64,000 nt of DNA from an uncultured Saprospiraceae bacterium (GTDB taxonomy: Bacteria; Bacteroidota; Bacteroidia; Chitinophagales; Saprospiraceae): contig CALFWO010000007.1 of NCBI GenBank assembly GCA_937928045.1, forward strand, positions 1 to 64,000. Reading direction: 5' to 3'. This document shows, one piece after another, positions 15,736-25,435 of this stretch (positions within the stretch are counted from its first letter, which is position 1; each line of letters starts with the position of its first letter). Below the pieces are notes generated by a model, which saw only the letters and a program-made list of their open reading frames with translations, did not search any database and was not told the DNA's origin. The translations under genes were made by a program, and so were the position numbers.

Positions 15736-17789
15736 TTTGCTGAGACGTCTTGCGGAATACTGAAATGAAAAGTACTACCTAATCCTTCCGAAGATTCCAC
15801 CCAAATTTTTCCATTGTGGCGTTCTACAATTTTCTTGCAAGTCGCAAGACCAATTCCTGTTCCTTCAAACTCCTGTTGTGTATGCAGTCGTTGAAACATA
15901 TCAAATATTTTTTCTTGATTTTCCTTTTTGATACCTATCCCGTTATCACGAATTGAGAAATGGTATTGGCCTCCCTTCTTGCGACAATCAATTACAACTT
16001 CTGGGTTTTGGTCATTGGTAAATTTAACAGCATTACCAATCAAATTCTGAAATAGCTGGATCATCGCAGTTTTATTACAGTATAATTTTGGCAAGTGAGA
16101 TTTTTGAAAGTTAATAACAACCTTTCTTTTGTCAATCTTAAATTTAAGATTATCTAAGGCAATAGCTACTAAATCTTGAGAAGAAACCCATTGCGCTCTT
16201 TCACCTTTATTTTGAGCTTTACTGTAATCCAAAAGATCTGTTAACATACGATCCATCCTTGTTGCAGCATCGGTAATAAAATGCATAAATTCTTTTCCCG
16301 ACGCATCAAATGAGGCATTGTATTTTCTACTTAACAGTTTCGTATACGAATTGATCATTCTCAAAGGTTCTCTTAAATCATGAGAGGCAACAGAAGCGAA
16401 TTGCTGCAAGTCCAAATTAGATTGTGCCAACTTTGCATTTTGTTCTTTAATCTTTTTCCCTTTATGTTCTAGCAACTCAAATAATCTTTGCTGCATTTTT
16501 GACTTAGACACAATAACAAATCCTGTAATCGAGAAAAAGGTAGCAAAGGCAAAAAGTAAAAACCAATATAAACCCTTAATTTTTTTCTCTTTAGATAAAA
16601 TATCTTTCTCTGCAGATAATAGTGCGATTTGATTTTCTCGACTTTCCAACTCATACTGATTTTTAACAACGCCCATCTCTTTCAAAGCCACTTCTGTAAT
16701 CAAGGTATCTCGAATAGCAACATATGAATTTAAGAAATGATAACCATCAGATTCGTTACCGAGCATTGCATTAGCTTCGGCCAACACTTTATAAACATTA
16801 GATAATTCTCTTGGCATATTCAACCTTGTGGCAATACACTGAGCTTCATCTAAATAATTCAAAGATTCACCTGGCTCAAGCATTTGAACATAAGAAGATC
16901 CTAATCCAAGATAAGTACTCACTTGGCTTTCCAGTTTACCAGCTGCAATTTCAATAGCTAGAACTTCTTCAAAATGTTTGGCCGCCAATTCATACAATCC
17001 CAACTCCATATAAAGTTGTCCATTGTTCTTTTTTCCAATTGCAATAGATTCGGGATCACCATGCAACTCCGCCAGCGCCAGCGCTTTCTTATTGTACAAA
17101 AGTGCTCGATCTTTTTTATTGATACTTTTATTAGCCTTAGACAATGCTGAATATACCTGGTGCATAGAATAATCATTTCCCGTGGAAATGGCTATGTTAA
17201 AAGCATTATTGTATTCCTTAATGGCCAACTCATAGTTCTCTTGCAAAAAATGAATTTCACCAATTTGTACTCTGGCATCAACCATTCCGATAGAATCTCT
17301 TTCCCTTTCTAAAATCAAAAGTTTGTTGGTGGCGTTTTTATAAGCTTGCTCATATTTACCCAAAGCCATTTCAATGGCTGCCAACTTGCCTTGAGCCTGG
17401 GCGGCATCTAAAGGCACTACACCTGTTCCGCTTCCAATAAGAAAAGCGTTATAATGTTTAATTGCCAACTCAAAATTATGAAGATCAAAATGTGCATTAC
17501 CACAATAGAGTTGGTATTGAAGTGCAATGGTAGTTTGACGATTATTTTCTGCTATATTTTTGCCTCGAAGAAGTTGGTCTAAAGCTTTATTTGGTTCTCC
17601 GTTTTCCAAATAAGCTTTTCCGAGATCGAGAAAAAGTGGACTTAATTGATCTGGCGACCAATTCGGTGCGTCTTGCTCAAGCACCCAGCGCAAGCTATCA
17701 ATTTTAGAGATGGCTCCTTCAAGGTTTAGACTTATACATAGTAGCACAAGCAATACCCCCATAAAGCCTCCATTAGATTGGATCTTCAT
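15732..17789 (-). CDS. TPR-domain histidine kinase
   Basis: Starting at the ATG at 17789 gives 685 residues and a signal peptide, MKIQSNGGFMGVLLVLLC; the open frame extends to 17891. A periplasmic array of tetratricopeptide repeats follows (LGKAYLENGEPNKALDQLL, IGEIHFLQENYELAIKEYN, NGQLYMELGLYELAAKHFE), then a transmembrane helix (GLYWFLLFAFATFFSITGF). The cytoplasmic part has a HisKA segment with ASVASHDLREPLRM and a HATPase domain with NLIGNAVKFTN, DNGIGIKKENQEKIFDMF and GTGIGLATCKKIVERH. No response regulator is adjacent, so it is an orphan sensor kinase. It is divergent from the esterase at 17920. Confidence 0.9.
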   Translation of the reverse strand: MKIQSNGGFMGVLLVLLCISLNLEGAISKIDSLRWVLEQDAPNWSPDQLSPLFLDLGKAYLENGEPNKALDQLLRGKNIAENNRQTTIALQYQLYCGNAHFDLHNFELAIKHYNAFLIGSGTGVVPLDAAQAQGKLAAIEMALGKYEQAYKNATNKLLILERERDSIGMVDARVQIGEIHFLQENYELAIKEYNNAFNIAISTGNDYSMHQVYSALSKANKSINKKDRALLYNKKALALAELHGDPESIAIGKKNNGQLYMELGLYELAAKHFEEVLAIEIAAGKLESQVSTYLGLGSSYVQMLEPGESLNYLDEAQCIATRLNMPRELSNVYKVLAEANAMLGNESDGYHFLNSYVAIRDTLITEVALKEMGVVKNQYELESRENQIALLSAEKDILSKEKKIKGLYWFLLFAFATFFSITGFVIVSKSKMQQRLFELLEHKGKKIKEQNAKLAQSNLDLQQFASVASHDLREPLRMINSYTKLLSRKYNASFDASGKEFMHFITDAATRMDRMLTDLLDYSKAQNKGERAQWVSSQDLVAIALDNLKFKIDKRKVVINFQKSHLPKLYCNKTAMIQLFQNLIGNAVKFTNDQNPEVVIDCRKKGGQYHFSIRDNGIGIKKENQEKIFDMFQRLHTQQEFEGTGIGLATCKKIVERHNGKIWVESSEGLGSTFHFSIPQDVSAN

Positions 17790-17919
17790 CTGCATAAAAA
17801 TTAAGGTTCTTTGGACGGGGGACTTCGGGCTTATTGTCACAAATTTTATTCCATCCCACATTATCATAATATGTAAGAGCCAGCTAACCAAATTTGCCTA
17901 CCTTTGATTAGGTTAAATA

Positions 17920-19023
17920 GTGCATTCATTGAGTACGAAGACTTTAGAAATAGAATTGATAACAGAGCAGGATGATGATCGGCCAGTATATCTTACAGGA
18001 AATTTCAACAACTGGTTGGTAGATGACAAGGAATTTCAATTAAAAAAGTTGGATTGGGGCAAATACAGCATCAAATTACCGATAGGAAAAGCGCTTCCAA
18101 ACCCGTTGGAATACAAATACATTAGGGGTGGATGGGAAAATGAAGAGTGCGATCGTTTTGGCAACAGAAGATCGAATCGAATCATTAAAAAGCGAAGTGG
18201 AAGAGTAAAGGATTATGTTCCAAAATGGAAAATCAATGGCCACACTTACCAAGCTGGATATTTACCTAAGCCCGTAATTTTGGATGAAAATTTTGAGATT
18301 CCACAATTGATTAAGACTCGAAGAATTTCCGCTTTATTACCTCACGACTACTACACCTCTGAGAAATCATATCCCGTACTTTATCTTCAAGATGGTCAAA
18401 ATCTGTTTGACGCCAATGCTCCTTTTGGAACTTGGGGTGTCACAAAAAAGATGGCAATATTAAAAGAGCGAGGAATGGGTGATATAATTGTTGTTGCTAT
18501 AGATCACGCAAAAGAAGAGCGAATCGAGGAATACACTCCTTCTCAGCAAACCAAGTTGGGATCTGGAGATGGGAAAAAATATGTTAGATTTTTGGCAGAC
18601 ACTCTAAAACCTTATATCGATAAAAATTTCAGAACCAAAAGGGGACCAGAACACACCGGAATTGGGGGTAGTTCGATGGGAGGTTTAATAAGTCTGTATG
18701 CAGGAAAAATGTACCCAGAAGTTTATTCAAAATGGATGATTTTTTCTCCTTCACTTTGGGTTGTTCCAACCTTTAAATTTGAAAACCATATCTTTCAATA
18801 TCCTTTTGAACGTCGCGTCTATCTTTATGCGGGTAAAAAAGAATCTGTAAATCTTTTGAGGCGCATCAACACTTTGTCCAACAAGATTACCATTGGAGCT
18901 AAAGGAAATCCGCAAAATACAAAAGTTACCTTAAGCGTATCCGAAGACGGAGAACACAGTGAATACTATTGGGGAAGAGAATTCTGCAATGCAATAGAGT
19001 GGCTTTTCTTCAATAAAAAATAA
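17920..19023 (+). CDS. esterase-family alpha/beta hydrolase with N-terminal E-set (CBM48-like) domain
   Basis: The 367-residue protein lacks a signal peptide. Residues 8-90 resemble a CBM48/E-set module (RPVYLTGNFNNW, LEYKYIRGGWE). The rest is a putative-esterase (esterase D-like) alpha/beta hydrolase: YPVLYLQDGQNLFD, the nucleophile serine in GIGGSSMGGLIS and a candidate catalytic histidine in SEDGEHSEYYW. It starts with GTG at 17920, since a stop lies six bases upstream; a TTG at 17929 is an alternative. It is likely cytoplasmic and is followed after 22 bp by an M17 aminopeptidase. The substrate is unknown; the CBM48-like unit and nearby glycogen genes hint at glycan contact. Confidence 0.82.
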   Translation: MHSLSTKTLEIELITEQDDDRPVYLTGNFNNWLVDDKEFQLKKLDWGKYSIKLPIGKALPNPLEYKYIRGGWENEECDRFGNRRSNRIIKKRSGRVKDYVPKWKINGHTYQAGYLPKPVILDENFEIPQLIKTRRISALLPHDYYTSEKSYPVLYLQDGQNLFDANAPFGTWGVTKKMAILKERGMGDIIVVAIDHAKEERIEEYTPSQQTKLGSGDGKKYVRFLADTLKPYIDKNFRTKRGPEHTGIGGSSMGGLISLYAGKMYPEVYSKWMIFSPSLWVVPTFKFENHIFQYPFERRVYLYAGKKESVNLLRRINTLSNKITIGAKGNPQNTKVTLSVSEDGEHSEYYWGREFCNAIEWLFFNKK

Positions 19024-19045
19024 TACAGACCATACCTTTAGAATT

Positions 19046-20482
19046 ATGAAGATCAATATTCAAGCAAAATCTACTGCCAGTAACAAATTGATTCTGGTTA
19101 CAAAGGATAGAAAAATTCCAGCGAATTTTCTTAAGCAGCACAAAATTTCAAAGCAATCTTTGAAACAAGTTTCGAAACTTGGTGTGGCGTGTTTTGCAAA
19201 TGAAAACACCTACTGTTTTTTACTCGAAGTTGATCTTTCTGCTCAGGGAATCATCCAAAAAATATGTGCTTGGACACAAAAAAATAAATCAGCATTAGGA
19301 AAAGATTTGGCCATCGTTATATCAAAAGAGTTAGAATCTCATTTGACATCTGTCACTTTGGGAATCTTAAGAGGTCGTTATGAAATTGGATTGTATAAAA
19401 CAGCGAAAAAAGAAGCTAATGCTTTTCTAATGTCTTCGGCCAAATTAACGATAGTTGGAGTTTCCAATTCAAAAAAGATGGCTCAAATAAAGGCTGCACT
19501 CGGTTTGTACACTGCGCAAAAAATGGCCATGGACATGGTAAATGCGCCAGGCAATAAACTCAAGCCATCTGACATGGCTAAGACTATAAAAGCAGCCGCT
19601 AAATCTGGGAAATATTCCGTCAAAGTTTTTTCCAAAAAACAAATCGTAAAAACAGGTCTTAATGCATTGCTCGCGGTTAATCGTGGCTCAGAATGGGATC
19701 CCGCATTTATTATTGCTGAGTATAAAGGAAAGACAAAGGCTGGCAAAAAACTTCCGAAGATTGGACTAGTGGGCAAAGGAGTTACTTTCGATACTGGAGG
19801 AATCTCTATCAAAGGTTCTATGAATATGCAATATATGAAGTCGGACATGGGAGGCGCCGCAGCGGCCCTAGGCACACTAGATGCCGCAGCAAGGCTTCAA
19901 CTGCCGATCCATTTAATTGCAATCGTCCCAGCTACCGACAACTGCGTTGATGCCAATGCGATTAAGCCAGGAGACATCATTAGTTCTTACTCAGGAAAAA
20001 CAATTGAAGTAACGGATACGGACGCTGAAGGTCGTTTGATTTTGGCCGATGGCTTATGGTACATGCAAAAGCATTACAAACCAGAAGTAATGATTGACTT
20101 AGCTACATTGACTGGATCATCTGTTCGAACCTTTGGTTACGAAGCTGCAGCCCTTTTCTCAGATAATGTAAAATTACGCAACCAACTAATTGAAGCAGGA
20201 GATGAATGTGGAGAAAGATGTTGGCCACTTCCTCTTTGGGATAGTTACAAAGGATATCTTCATTCTGATGTTGCAGATGTAAAAAACTTTAGCGGGAAAC
20301 CACTAGCGGGGGCGATCACCGCTGCTAAATTTTTACAGGTTTTTAGTAATGGACACCCAGCTTGGGCTCACTTAGATATAGCAGGTGTTGCATTCGGAAA
20401 TAGTTCTTTTGGAAAAGACAAAGCTGCTACTGCTTATGGAATTAGATTACTGATAAGCTATTTACAAAAGAACTTTGCCTAA
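19046..20482 (+). CDS. pepA: leucyl aminopeptidase (M17 family)
   Basis: The 478-residue cytosolic metalloaminopeptidase shows the full M17 active site: K244 and D249 in GLVGKGVTFDTGG, D267 in MKSDMGG, and D326, E328 and R330 in TDTDAEGRLILADG. It should remove N-terminal residues from peptides using two metal ions, normally as a hexamer. The N-terminal domain (about 150 residues) is divergent, as is usual. It is 22 bp after the esterase and 49 bp before glgA, so the rightward genes from 17920 to 24590 may be one transcription unit. Confidence 0.93.
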   Translation: MKINIQAKSTASNKLILVTKDRKIPANFLKQHKISKQSLKQVSKLGVACFANENTYCFLLEVDLSAQGIIQKICAWTQKNKSALGKDLAIVISKELESHLTSVTLGILRGRYEIGLYKTAKKEANAFLMSSAKLTIVGVSNSKKMAQIKAALGLYTAQKMAMDMVNAPGNKLKPSDMAKTIKAAAKSGKYSVKVFSKKQIVKTGLNALLAVNRGSEWDPAFIIAEYKGKTKAGKKLPKIGLVGKGVTFDTGGISIKGSMNMQYMKSDMGGAAAALGTLDAAARLQLPIHLIAIVPATDNCVDANAIKPGDIISSYSGKTIEVTDTDAEGRLILADGLWYMQKHYKPEVMIDLATLTGSSVRTFGYEAAALFSDNVKLRNQLIEAGDECGERCWPLPLWDSYKGYLHSDVADVKNFSGKPLAGAITAAKFLQVFSNGHPAWAHLDIAGVAFGNSSFGKDKAATAYGIRLLISYLQKNFA

Positions 20483-20531
20483 TCAGATAATTGAACTATT
20501 TTGAGGAAAGGCATAAAACCCTTGTCGATCA

Positions 20532-21950
20532 ATGAGAATACTTCATATTAGCGCAGAATGTTACCCTGCAGCCAAAGCTGGCGGATTAGGAGATGTGGTA
20601 GGCGCTTTACCAAAATACCAAAAGGATGCTGCGGTAGTCATTCCAAAATATCACACTAAATGGATTCAGTCTCAAAGCTTTGAAGAAGTATTTCGAGGAC
20701 ATGTAAGAATCCATCAAGGGTCCGTTTCCTTTACCATTCAAAAATTACTGTCAGTTACTCTGGGGTTTGATCTCTACGTTGTAGATATTCCCACGAAATA
20801 TGATCGCCCAGGGGTTTATCTAGACATCAACGGATATGGCTTTGGAGATGAGATAGAACGATCGTTGAGTTTTCAACAGGCAGTTTTACAATGGGTACAA
20901 AAATTCGATCAAAAACCTGCTGTGCTGCATTGCCATGATCACCACACAGGTTTGGTTCCGTTCCTGATCAATCATTGCCCAGAGTTTGAGTCGTTGAAAA
21001 ATACGCCCACGGTATTCACGATCCATAATGGCGAATATCACGGAGCATTTAGTTGGCAAAAATTATTTTTACTCCCCTACTTCAAAAGTGAAGCTCGCGG
21101 AATCTTAGATTGGAAAAACACCATCAATCCTTTAGCCGCAGCCATTAAATGTGCTTGGAAAGTCACTACGGTTTCTCCAAATTACATGAAGGAATTGACT
21201 CAAAGCGCCAATGGTCTTGAATGGTTACTCCGAGGAGAATATTCAAAATCTCAAGGCATTCTTAATGGGATTGATAATCAAGTGTGGGACCCGAAAAAAG
21301 ATCCTCTACTTTCCGTTCATCTAAAAAAGTCAATTCCTAAATTCAAAGAAGCCAACAAGAAAATACTACAAGACAGATTTGACATTGCCAAGGGCTTACC
21401 AATTTTTACCTTTATTGGAAGACTGGCTAGAGAAAAAGGTGCAGATCTATTACCAGAGATGATCAATCACTTTTTAGCCAACGGGAGAAAGGCTGCTTTT
21501 ATTATTTTAGGAACTGGTAACAAAAATTTGATGAATCGCCTTGAAAGGATGAAACATCACTATCGACCTTATGTTGATGTAGCTTTGGAATACAACGAAG
21601 GATTGGCGCATCAACTTTATGCCGGTTCTGATTTTATCCTAATGCCATCAAGAGTAGAACCTTGTGGACTAAATCAACTATATGCTATGAGATATGGTTC
21701 TGTTCCAATTGTACGAAAAATTGGTGGTCTTGCCGATACCGTTCCAGATATTGGTGGAGAAGATGGATATGGATTTAACTTTACCCATTTCTCAAAAGAG
21801 GATGCCGCATTGGCATTATTTAGAGCCGCAGATTTTCATAACGATCAGAAATCTTTCAAGGCGCTACAGAAAAAAATTATGAGTTTGGATTTCTCTTGGG
21901 AAAAATCTGCGGAAACTTATGAAAATTTATATTCAGAAATAATTCGATAA
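20532..21950 (+). CDS. glgA: glycogen synthase, ADP-glucose type (GT5)
   Basis: This 472-residue protein of normal bacterial length transfers glucose from ADP-glucose to glycogen. The N-terminal ECYPAAKAGGLGDVVGALPK has the KxGGL substrate loop at residues 15-19. The Rossmann GT-B halves meet near residue 260 (TFIGRLAREKGADLL), and the C-terminal SRVEPCGLNQLYAMRYG with IGGLADTV is the ADP-binding region. It is cytosolic and directly precedes glgC, giving the two committed steps of glycogen synthesis. Branching enzyme and phosphorylase are not in the window. Confidence 0.95.
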   Translation: MRILHISAECYPAAKAGGLGDVVGALPKYQKDAAVVIPKYHTKWIQSQSFEEVFRGHVRIHQGSVSFTIQKLLSVTLGFDLYVVDIPTKYDRPGVYLDINGYGFGDEIERSLSFQQAVLQWVQKFDQKPAVLHCHDHHTGLVPFLINHCPEFESLKNTPTVFTIHNGEYHGAFSWQKLFLLPYFKSEARGILDWKNTINPLAAAIKCAWKVTTVSPNYMKELTQSANGLEWLLRGEYSKSQGILNGIDNQVWDPKKDPLLSVHLKKSIPKFKEANKKILQDRFDIAKGLPIFTFIGRLAREKGADLLPEMINHFLANGRKAAFIILGTGNKNLMNRLERMKHHYRPYVDVALEYNEGLAHQLYAGSDFILMPSRVEPCGLNQLYAMRYGSVPIVRKIGGLADTVPDIGGEDGYGFNFTHFSKEDAALALFRAADFHNDQKSFKALQKKIMSLDFSWEKSAETYENLYSEIIR

Positions 21951-22001
21951 TAAAATAACCGAGATATTGGCTTATGTGCCTTATCTATAAAATTAGAGCT
22001 T

Positions 22002-23288
22002 GTGATAAAAATGGTTTGCATGATTCTCGGAGGAGGAGTTGGATCAAGACTTTATCCCCTGACGGAACAAAGATCTAAGCCCGCTGTTCCAATAGCAGGA
22101 AAATATAGATTGATTGATATTCCAATTTCAAATTGCTTGAATTCTGGAGTGAGAAGAATGTTTGTATTGACACAATTCAATTCTGCATCTTTAAATCAAC
22201 ATATTAAGAATACTTACAATTTTGACAATTTCTCTCATGGCTTTGTAGATATTCTTGCTGCAGAACAAACACCTAGCGGTGGAGCTTGGTATCAGGGTAC
22301 TGCAGATGCCGTGCGACAATGTATGCGTCATTTGTACAATCATGACTATGACTATATTCTCATATTATCTGGAGATCAGTTGTACCAAATGGACCTTGAA
22401 GAATTCGCCAATTTTCATATTTCGCAAGGTGCTGATTTAACCATTGCGACAATTCCAGTTACTCCAAGAGATGCTCCAGCTTTTGGAATTATGAAAGTAA
22501 ATAACGAAGGTTATATTGATTCATTTATTGAAAAACCAAAAGCAGAATTATTGAACGATTGGGTATCTCCAGTTGCGCCAGAAGACCAGGCAAAAGGAAA
22601 GATACACTTGGCTTCTATGGGGATTTATATTTTCAGCAAAAATATCATCAAGAAATTATTTGGGGACAATCCTGATGCAAATGATTTTGGAAAGGAAATT
22701 ATTCCAAAGGCCATTACAGGAGGGATGAAAGTCGCTGGCTATCAATACCAAGGTTATTGGGAAGACATTGGGTCTATCCGATCATTTTTCGAAGCCAACT
22801 TAGCTTTGACAGACGACATTCCTGAATTCAATCTATTCGATAACGATAATATCATCTATACTCGTCCAAGGATGTTGGCACCATCAAAAATTGCGGGAAC
22901 CAAGTTCACCAACACCTTATTGGCCGAAGGTTGTATTCTGTTTGCAGATAGTATTGAAAAATCTGTTATTGGAATTCGATCAAGAATCGGCAACCATTCC
23001 AAAATCAAAAATTGCATCATTTTCGGAAATGATTTCTTTGAATCAATTGACGAAATCAGCAAAATGGAAAATGAGAACAAAGAACATTTAGGAATTGGAG
23101 ACAATTGTATTTTAGATCGAGTAATTGTTGATAAAAATGTTAGAGTTGGTGATAATGTCCAAATCATAGGTGGCGAAAGTTTGGAAGATACGGAAACCGA
23201 TAGCTATCGAATCGTTGATGGAATTATTGTTATAAAGAAAGAATCAATAATTCCAGATGGCTCACGAATTGGTTTGGCAGCGAATTAG
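22002..23288 (+). CDS. glgC: glucose-1-phosphate adenylyltransferase
   Basis: The 428-residue enzyme makes ADP-glucose from ATP and glucose 1-phosphate for glgA. N-terminal MILGGGVGSRLYPLTEQRSKPAVP is the nucleotidyltransferase signature (quoted here in part: GGGVGSRL, SKPAVP). ILSGDQLYQMD carries the catalytic aspartate, IEKPK the glucose-1-phosphate lysine and YWEDIGSI the family motif. A left-handed beta-helix with hexapeptide-like repeats forms the C terminus (IGDNCILDRVIVDKNVRVG). A GTG at 22002 gives the usual N-terminal extension; an ATG at 22011 is an alternative. It is 51 bp after glgA. Confidence 0.95.
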   Translation: MIKMVCMILGGGVGSRLYPLTEQRSKPAVPIAGKYRLIDIPISNCLNSGVRRMFVLTQFNSASLNQHIKNTYNFDNFSHGFVDILAAEQTPSGGAWYQGTADAVRQCMRHLYNHDYDYILILSGDQLYQMDLEEFANFHISQGADLTIATIPVTPRDAPAFGIMKVNNEGYIDSFIEKPKAELLNDWVSPVAPEDQAKGKIHLASMGIYIFSKNIIKKLFGDNPDANDFGKEIIPKAITGGMKVAGYQYQGYWEDIGSIRSFFEANLALTDDIPEFNLFDNDNIIYTRPRMLAPSKIAGTKFTNTLLAEGCILFADSIEKSVIGIRSRIGNHSKIKNCIIFGNDFFESIDEISKMENENKEHLGIGDNCILDRVIVDKNVRVGDNVQIIGGESLEDTETDSYRIVDGIIVIKKESIIPDGSRIGLAAN

Positions 23289-23387
23289 AAACTTCTAACA
23301 CCAAGGATTAGGAGAACTTTGGTTCAGGAATCGAAAAAACTAAGCATGAATAATTGGTCTTTGACCGTTCACAATAAAAGCTAAGAG

Positions 23388-24590
23388 ATGAAAAAAGGTT
23401 TAACATTTTTGTGCATATCCAATTACTTCAAGGGATTGGATTTCTTAGAGGCGTGTTATAATCAAGGTTGCAAAGTTTACTTGATTACTTCCCAGAAAAC
23501 AATGCATGAAGGTTGGCCTAGACAATACTTGGAAGACATCTTTTTCTTGGAAGATCAAGGCGAACAAGGAGATTGGAACCTTGATGATTTGGTCAAAGGC
23601 ACAGGATATTTTCTACGTAAAGTAAGAGTAGATCGCTTGGTTGCATTAGATGATTTTGACGTTGAAAAAGCCGCACTATTAAGAGAAGAATTTAGAATAC
23701 CCGGAATGGGGGCTACCACCGGAAGGTATTTCCGGGACAAGCTAGCCATGCGTGTAAAAGCAAGGGAAGAAAACATCCCTGTTCCTGGTTTTTCTAGCCT
23801 ATTTAATGATGAAGACATTAATCAATTTATTGCAGCGTATCCCGGACCTTGGGTACTAAAACCTAGGTCTGAAGCATCCGCGACTGGCATTATCAAGGTC
23901 GATGGTGGACATCAACTCTGGGAAGAAATCCATAAGTTGGGTGATCACAGACAACGCTATTTGGTAGAGCAGTTCAAACCAGGAGATGTATATCATGTTG
24001 ATGCTTTAAGCTTGGATGGAAAAGTTATTTTCTCCAGAGTATCTAAATACTTATCTACTCCAATGGAGGTGGCCCATGGTGGGGGAATTTTCAGATCTGC
24101 TATTGTACCTTTTGGTGGCGTTGAAGACAAAGCCTTACAAAAATTAAACAAGGAAGTCATGTCCGCTTTCGGAATGCAATTCAGCGCAAGTCATACGGAG
24201 TTTATCCGAAATCGGGAGACCGGTGAATTTTATTTCCTTGAAACTTCTTCCAGAGTTGGAGGAGCTCATTTAGCTGAAATGGTTGAAGCTTCTTCGGGTA
24301 TCAATCTTTGGAAAGAATGGGCGCACATCGAATTGGCAAAGGCCACTGACAGTAAATACAAATTGCCAAAAGTAAGAAAAGAGTATGCTGGAATAATTGT
24401 GTCTTTGAGTAGAATGGAAAATCCGGACAATAGTGAATTTCAAGAACAAGAAATTGTTTGGCGTTTGAAAAAAGCTTGGCACATTGGCCTGATTGTTAAA
24501 TCCAAAAATCGAGCGCGCGTTTTAGAACTTTTGGACCAGTATGCGGGGAAAGTTCAAACCGATTTTCATGCCGCAATGCCTAGCAAATAA
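23388..24590 (+). CDS. ATP-grasp domain carboxylate ligase-like protein
   Basis: The 400-residue cytosolic protein has a pre-ATP-grasp domain (about residues 1-115) and an ATP-grasp fold. Visible are FRDKLAMRVKARE, the ATP-binding lysine in GPWVLKPRSEASATGI, the hinge YLVEQFKPGDVYHVDAL and the metal-binding FYFLETSSRVGGAHLAEM. Enzymes of this class activate a carboxylate as acylphosphate and join it to an amine. Acceptor and donor are unknown. It is last in the rightward run after glgC (99 bp gap) and ends 28 bp before a convergent gene. It belongs to the same neighbourhood as the ligase operon at 25436-28514. Confidence 0.87.
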   Translation: MKKGLTFLCISNYFKGLDFLEACYNQGCKVYLITSQKTMHEGWPRQYLEDIFFLEDQGEQGDWNLDDLVKGTGYFLRKVRVDRLVALDDFDVEKAALLREEFRIPGMGATTGRYFRDKLAMRVKAREENIPVPGFSSLFNDEDINQFIAAYPGPWVLKPRSEASATGIIKVDGGHQLWEEIHKLGDHRQRYLVEQFKPGDVYHVDALSLDGKVIFSRVSKYLSTPMEVAHGGGIFRSAIVPFGGVEDKALQKLNKEVMSAFGMQFSASHTEFIRNRETGEFYFLETSSRVGGAHLAEMVEASSGINLWKEWAHIELAKATDSKYKLPKVRKEYAGIIVSLSRMENPDNSEFQEQEIVWRLKKAWHIGLIVKSKNRARVLELLDQYAGKVQTDFHAAMPSK

Positions 24591-24618
24591 ACTTAGCATT
24601 GCGACATTTCAATCGTAT

Positions 24619-25296
24619 TTATAATCTTCTTACACTACCACCTAAATTATCATTTACAACCAATTGGTCTGGCCTTCCTTTGTACGAAATGTCCCCGCCA
24701 GTGTGTGCTTGTGCTTCCAATGATTTAAACGCTGTGACTTGAACCACTCCTCCGGTCTTTGCACGAACACGGGAATCTTCACTAGCTACATCAAAAGCTT
24801 CCATTCTTCCCCCGCTGGCCGCTACCCCAGTAAAACGTTTTACTCTTCCTGTCAAATCTGCTACAGATCCTTCCGCCACATCTACATCTACCTTTTCTGT
24901 TTGAATATCCGCCTTCAATTGCCCACCTGATCCGACATGAATATCTAATCTCGTCCCTGTAAAAGAGCCTTCTGATCTAACTTTTGCACCAGCTCTAATA
25001 TCGATTGCTCTTAAGTCTGAATAGGTCAATTCAACTTGAATTGGAAAATCTCGGTAACTTTTATATTTGAATAATTCTGAATGGCTAATAACCAACTGTC
25101 CTCCTTTAAATTCATAAGATACTCGATGATCTTCTCCTCTTTCAATAATTAAATTGGGTTGATCTCCTTTTACAAGTTTTACCTCCAAATTCCCCTTGAT
25201 CATTAATTGATTGAAGGATTCTAGATTAATACTCTTTTGAGCTTTTACTGTTTGAAGAGTAAAAAATAGAGTGAATACAAATAGTAGATGCTTCAT
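24619..25296 (-). CDS. secreted GIN-domain (DUF2807) protein
   Basis: The 225-residue protein has a signal peptide, MKHLLFVFTLFFTLQTVKAQ. A GIN-domain/DUF2807 beta-helix-like fold follows: INLESFNQLMIKGNLEVKLV, YSDLRAIDIRAGAKVRSEG, HVGSGGQLKADIQTEKVDV and a C terminus with LGGSVRRL. Such proteins are common in Bacteroidota, are exported, and have no established function. It lies 139 bp after the ATP-grasp operon on the same strand but has its own leader, so it is likely separate. Confidence 0.85.
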   Translation of the reverse strand: MKHLLFVFTLFFTLQTVKAQKSINLESFNQLMIKGNLEVKLVKGDQPNLIIERGEDHRVSYEFKGGQLVISHSELFKYKSYRDFPIQVELTYSDLRAIDIRAGAKVRSEGSFTGTRLDIHVGSGGQLKADIQTEKVDVDVAEGSVADLTGRVKRFTGVAASGGRMEAFDVASEDSRVRAKTGGVVQVTAFKSLEAQAHTGGDISYKGRPDQLVVNDNLGGSVRRL

Positions 25297-25435
25297 GACG
25301 TTTTTTTCTTTTAATGACCCTAAATCATTCTTAGGGTTGCATCAAAACGATGAAGTACATGAAATATTTGGAACTGAGAATAAATTAATAGAATCTTAAG
25401 ATTGATCACCATCAATGTTTTCCCCAAAAATTATT

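Noticed and set aside
17899-17906. TACCTTTG match to the -7 element before the esterase at 17920
   Set aside because: No -33 element was found, and it would leave only about seven bases of leader. It was not counted as a promoter.
23364-23373. ACCGTTCACA, a LytTR-like 10-mer before the ATP-grasp gene at 23388
   Set aside because: No partner exists at +/-21 bp with more than 6 of 10 matches, so it is likely chance.
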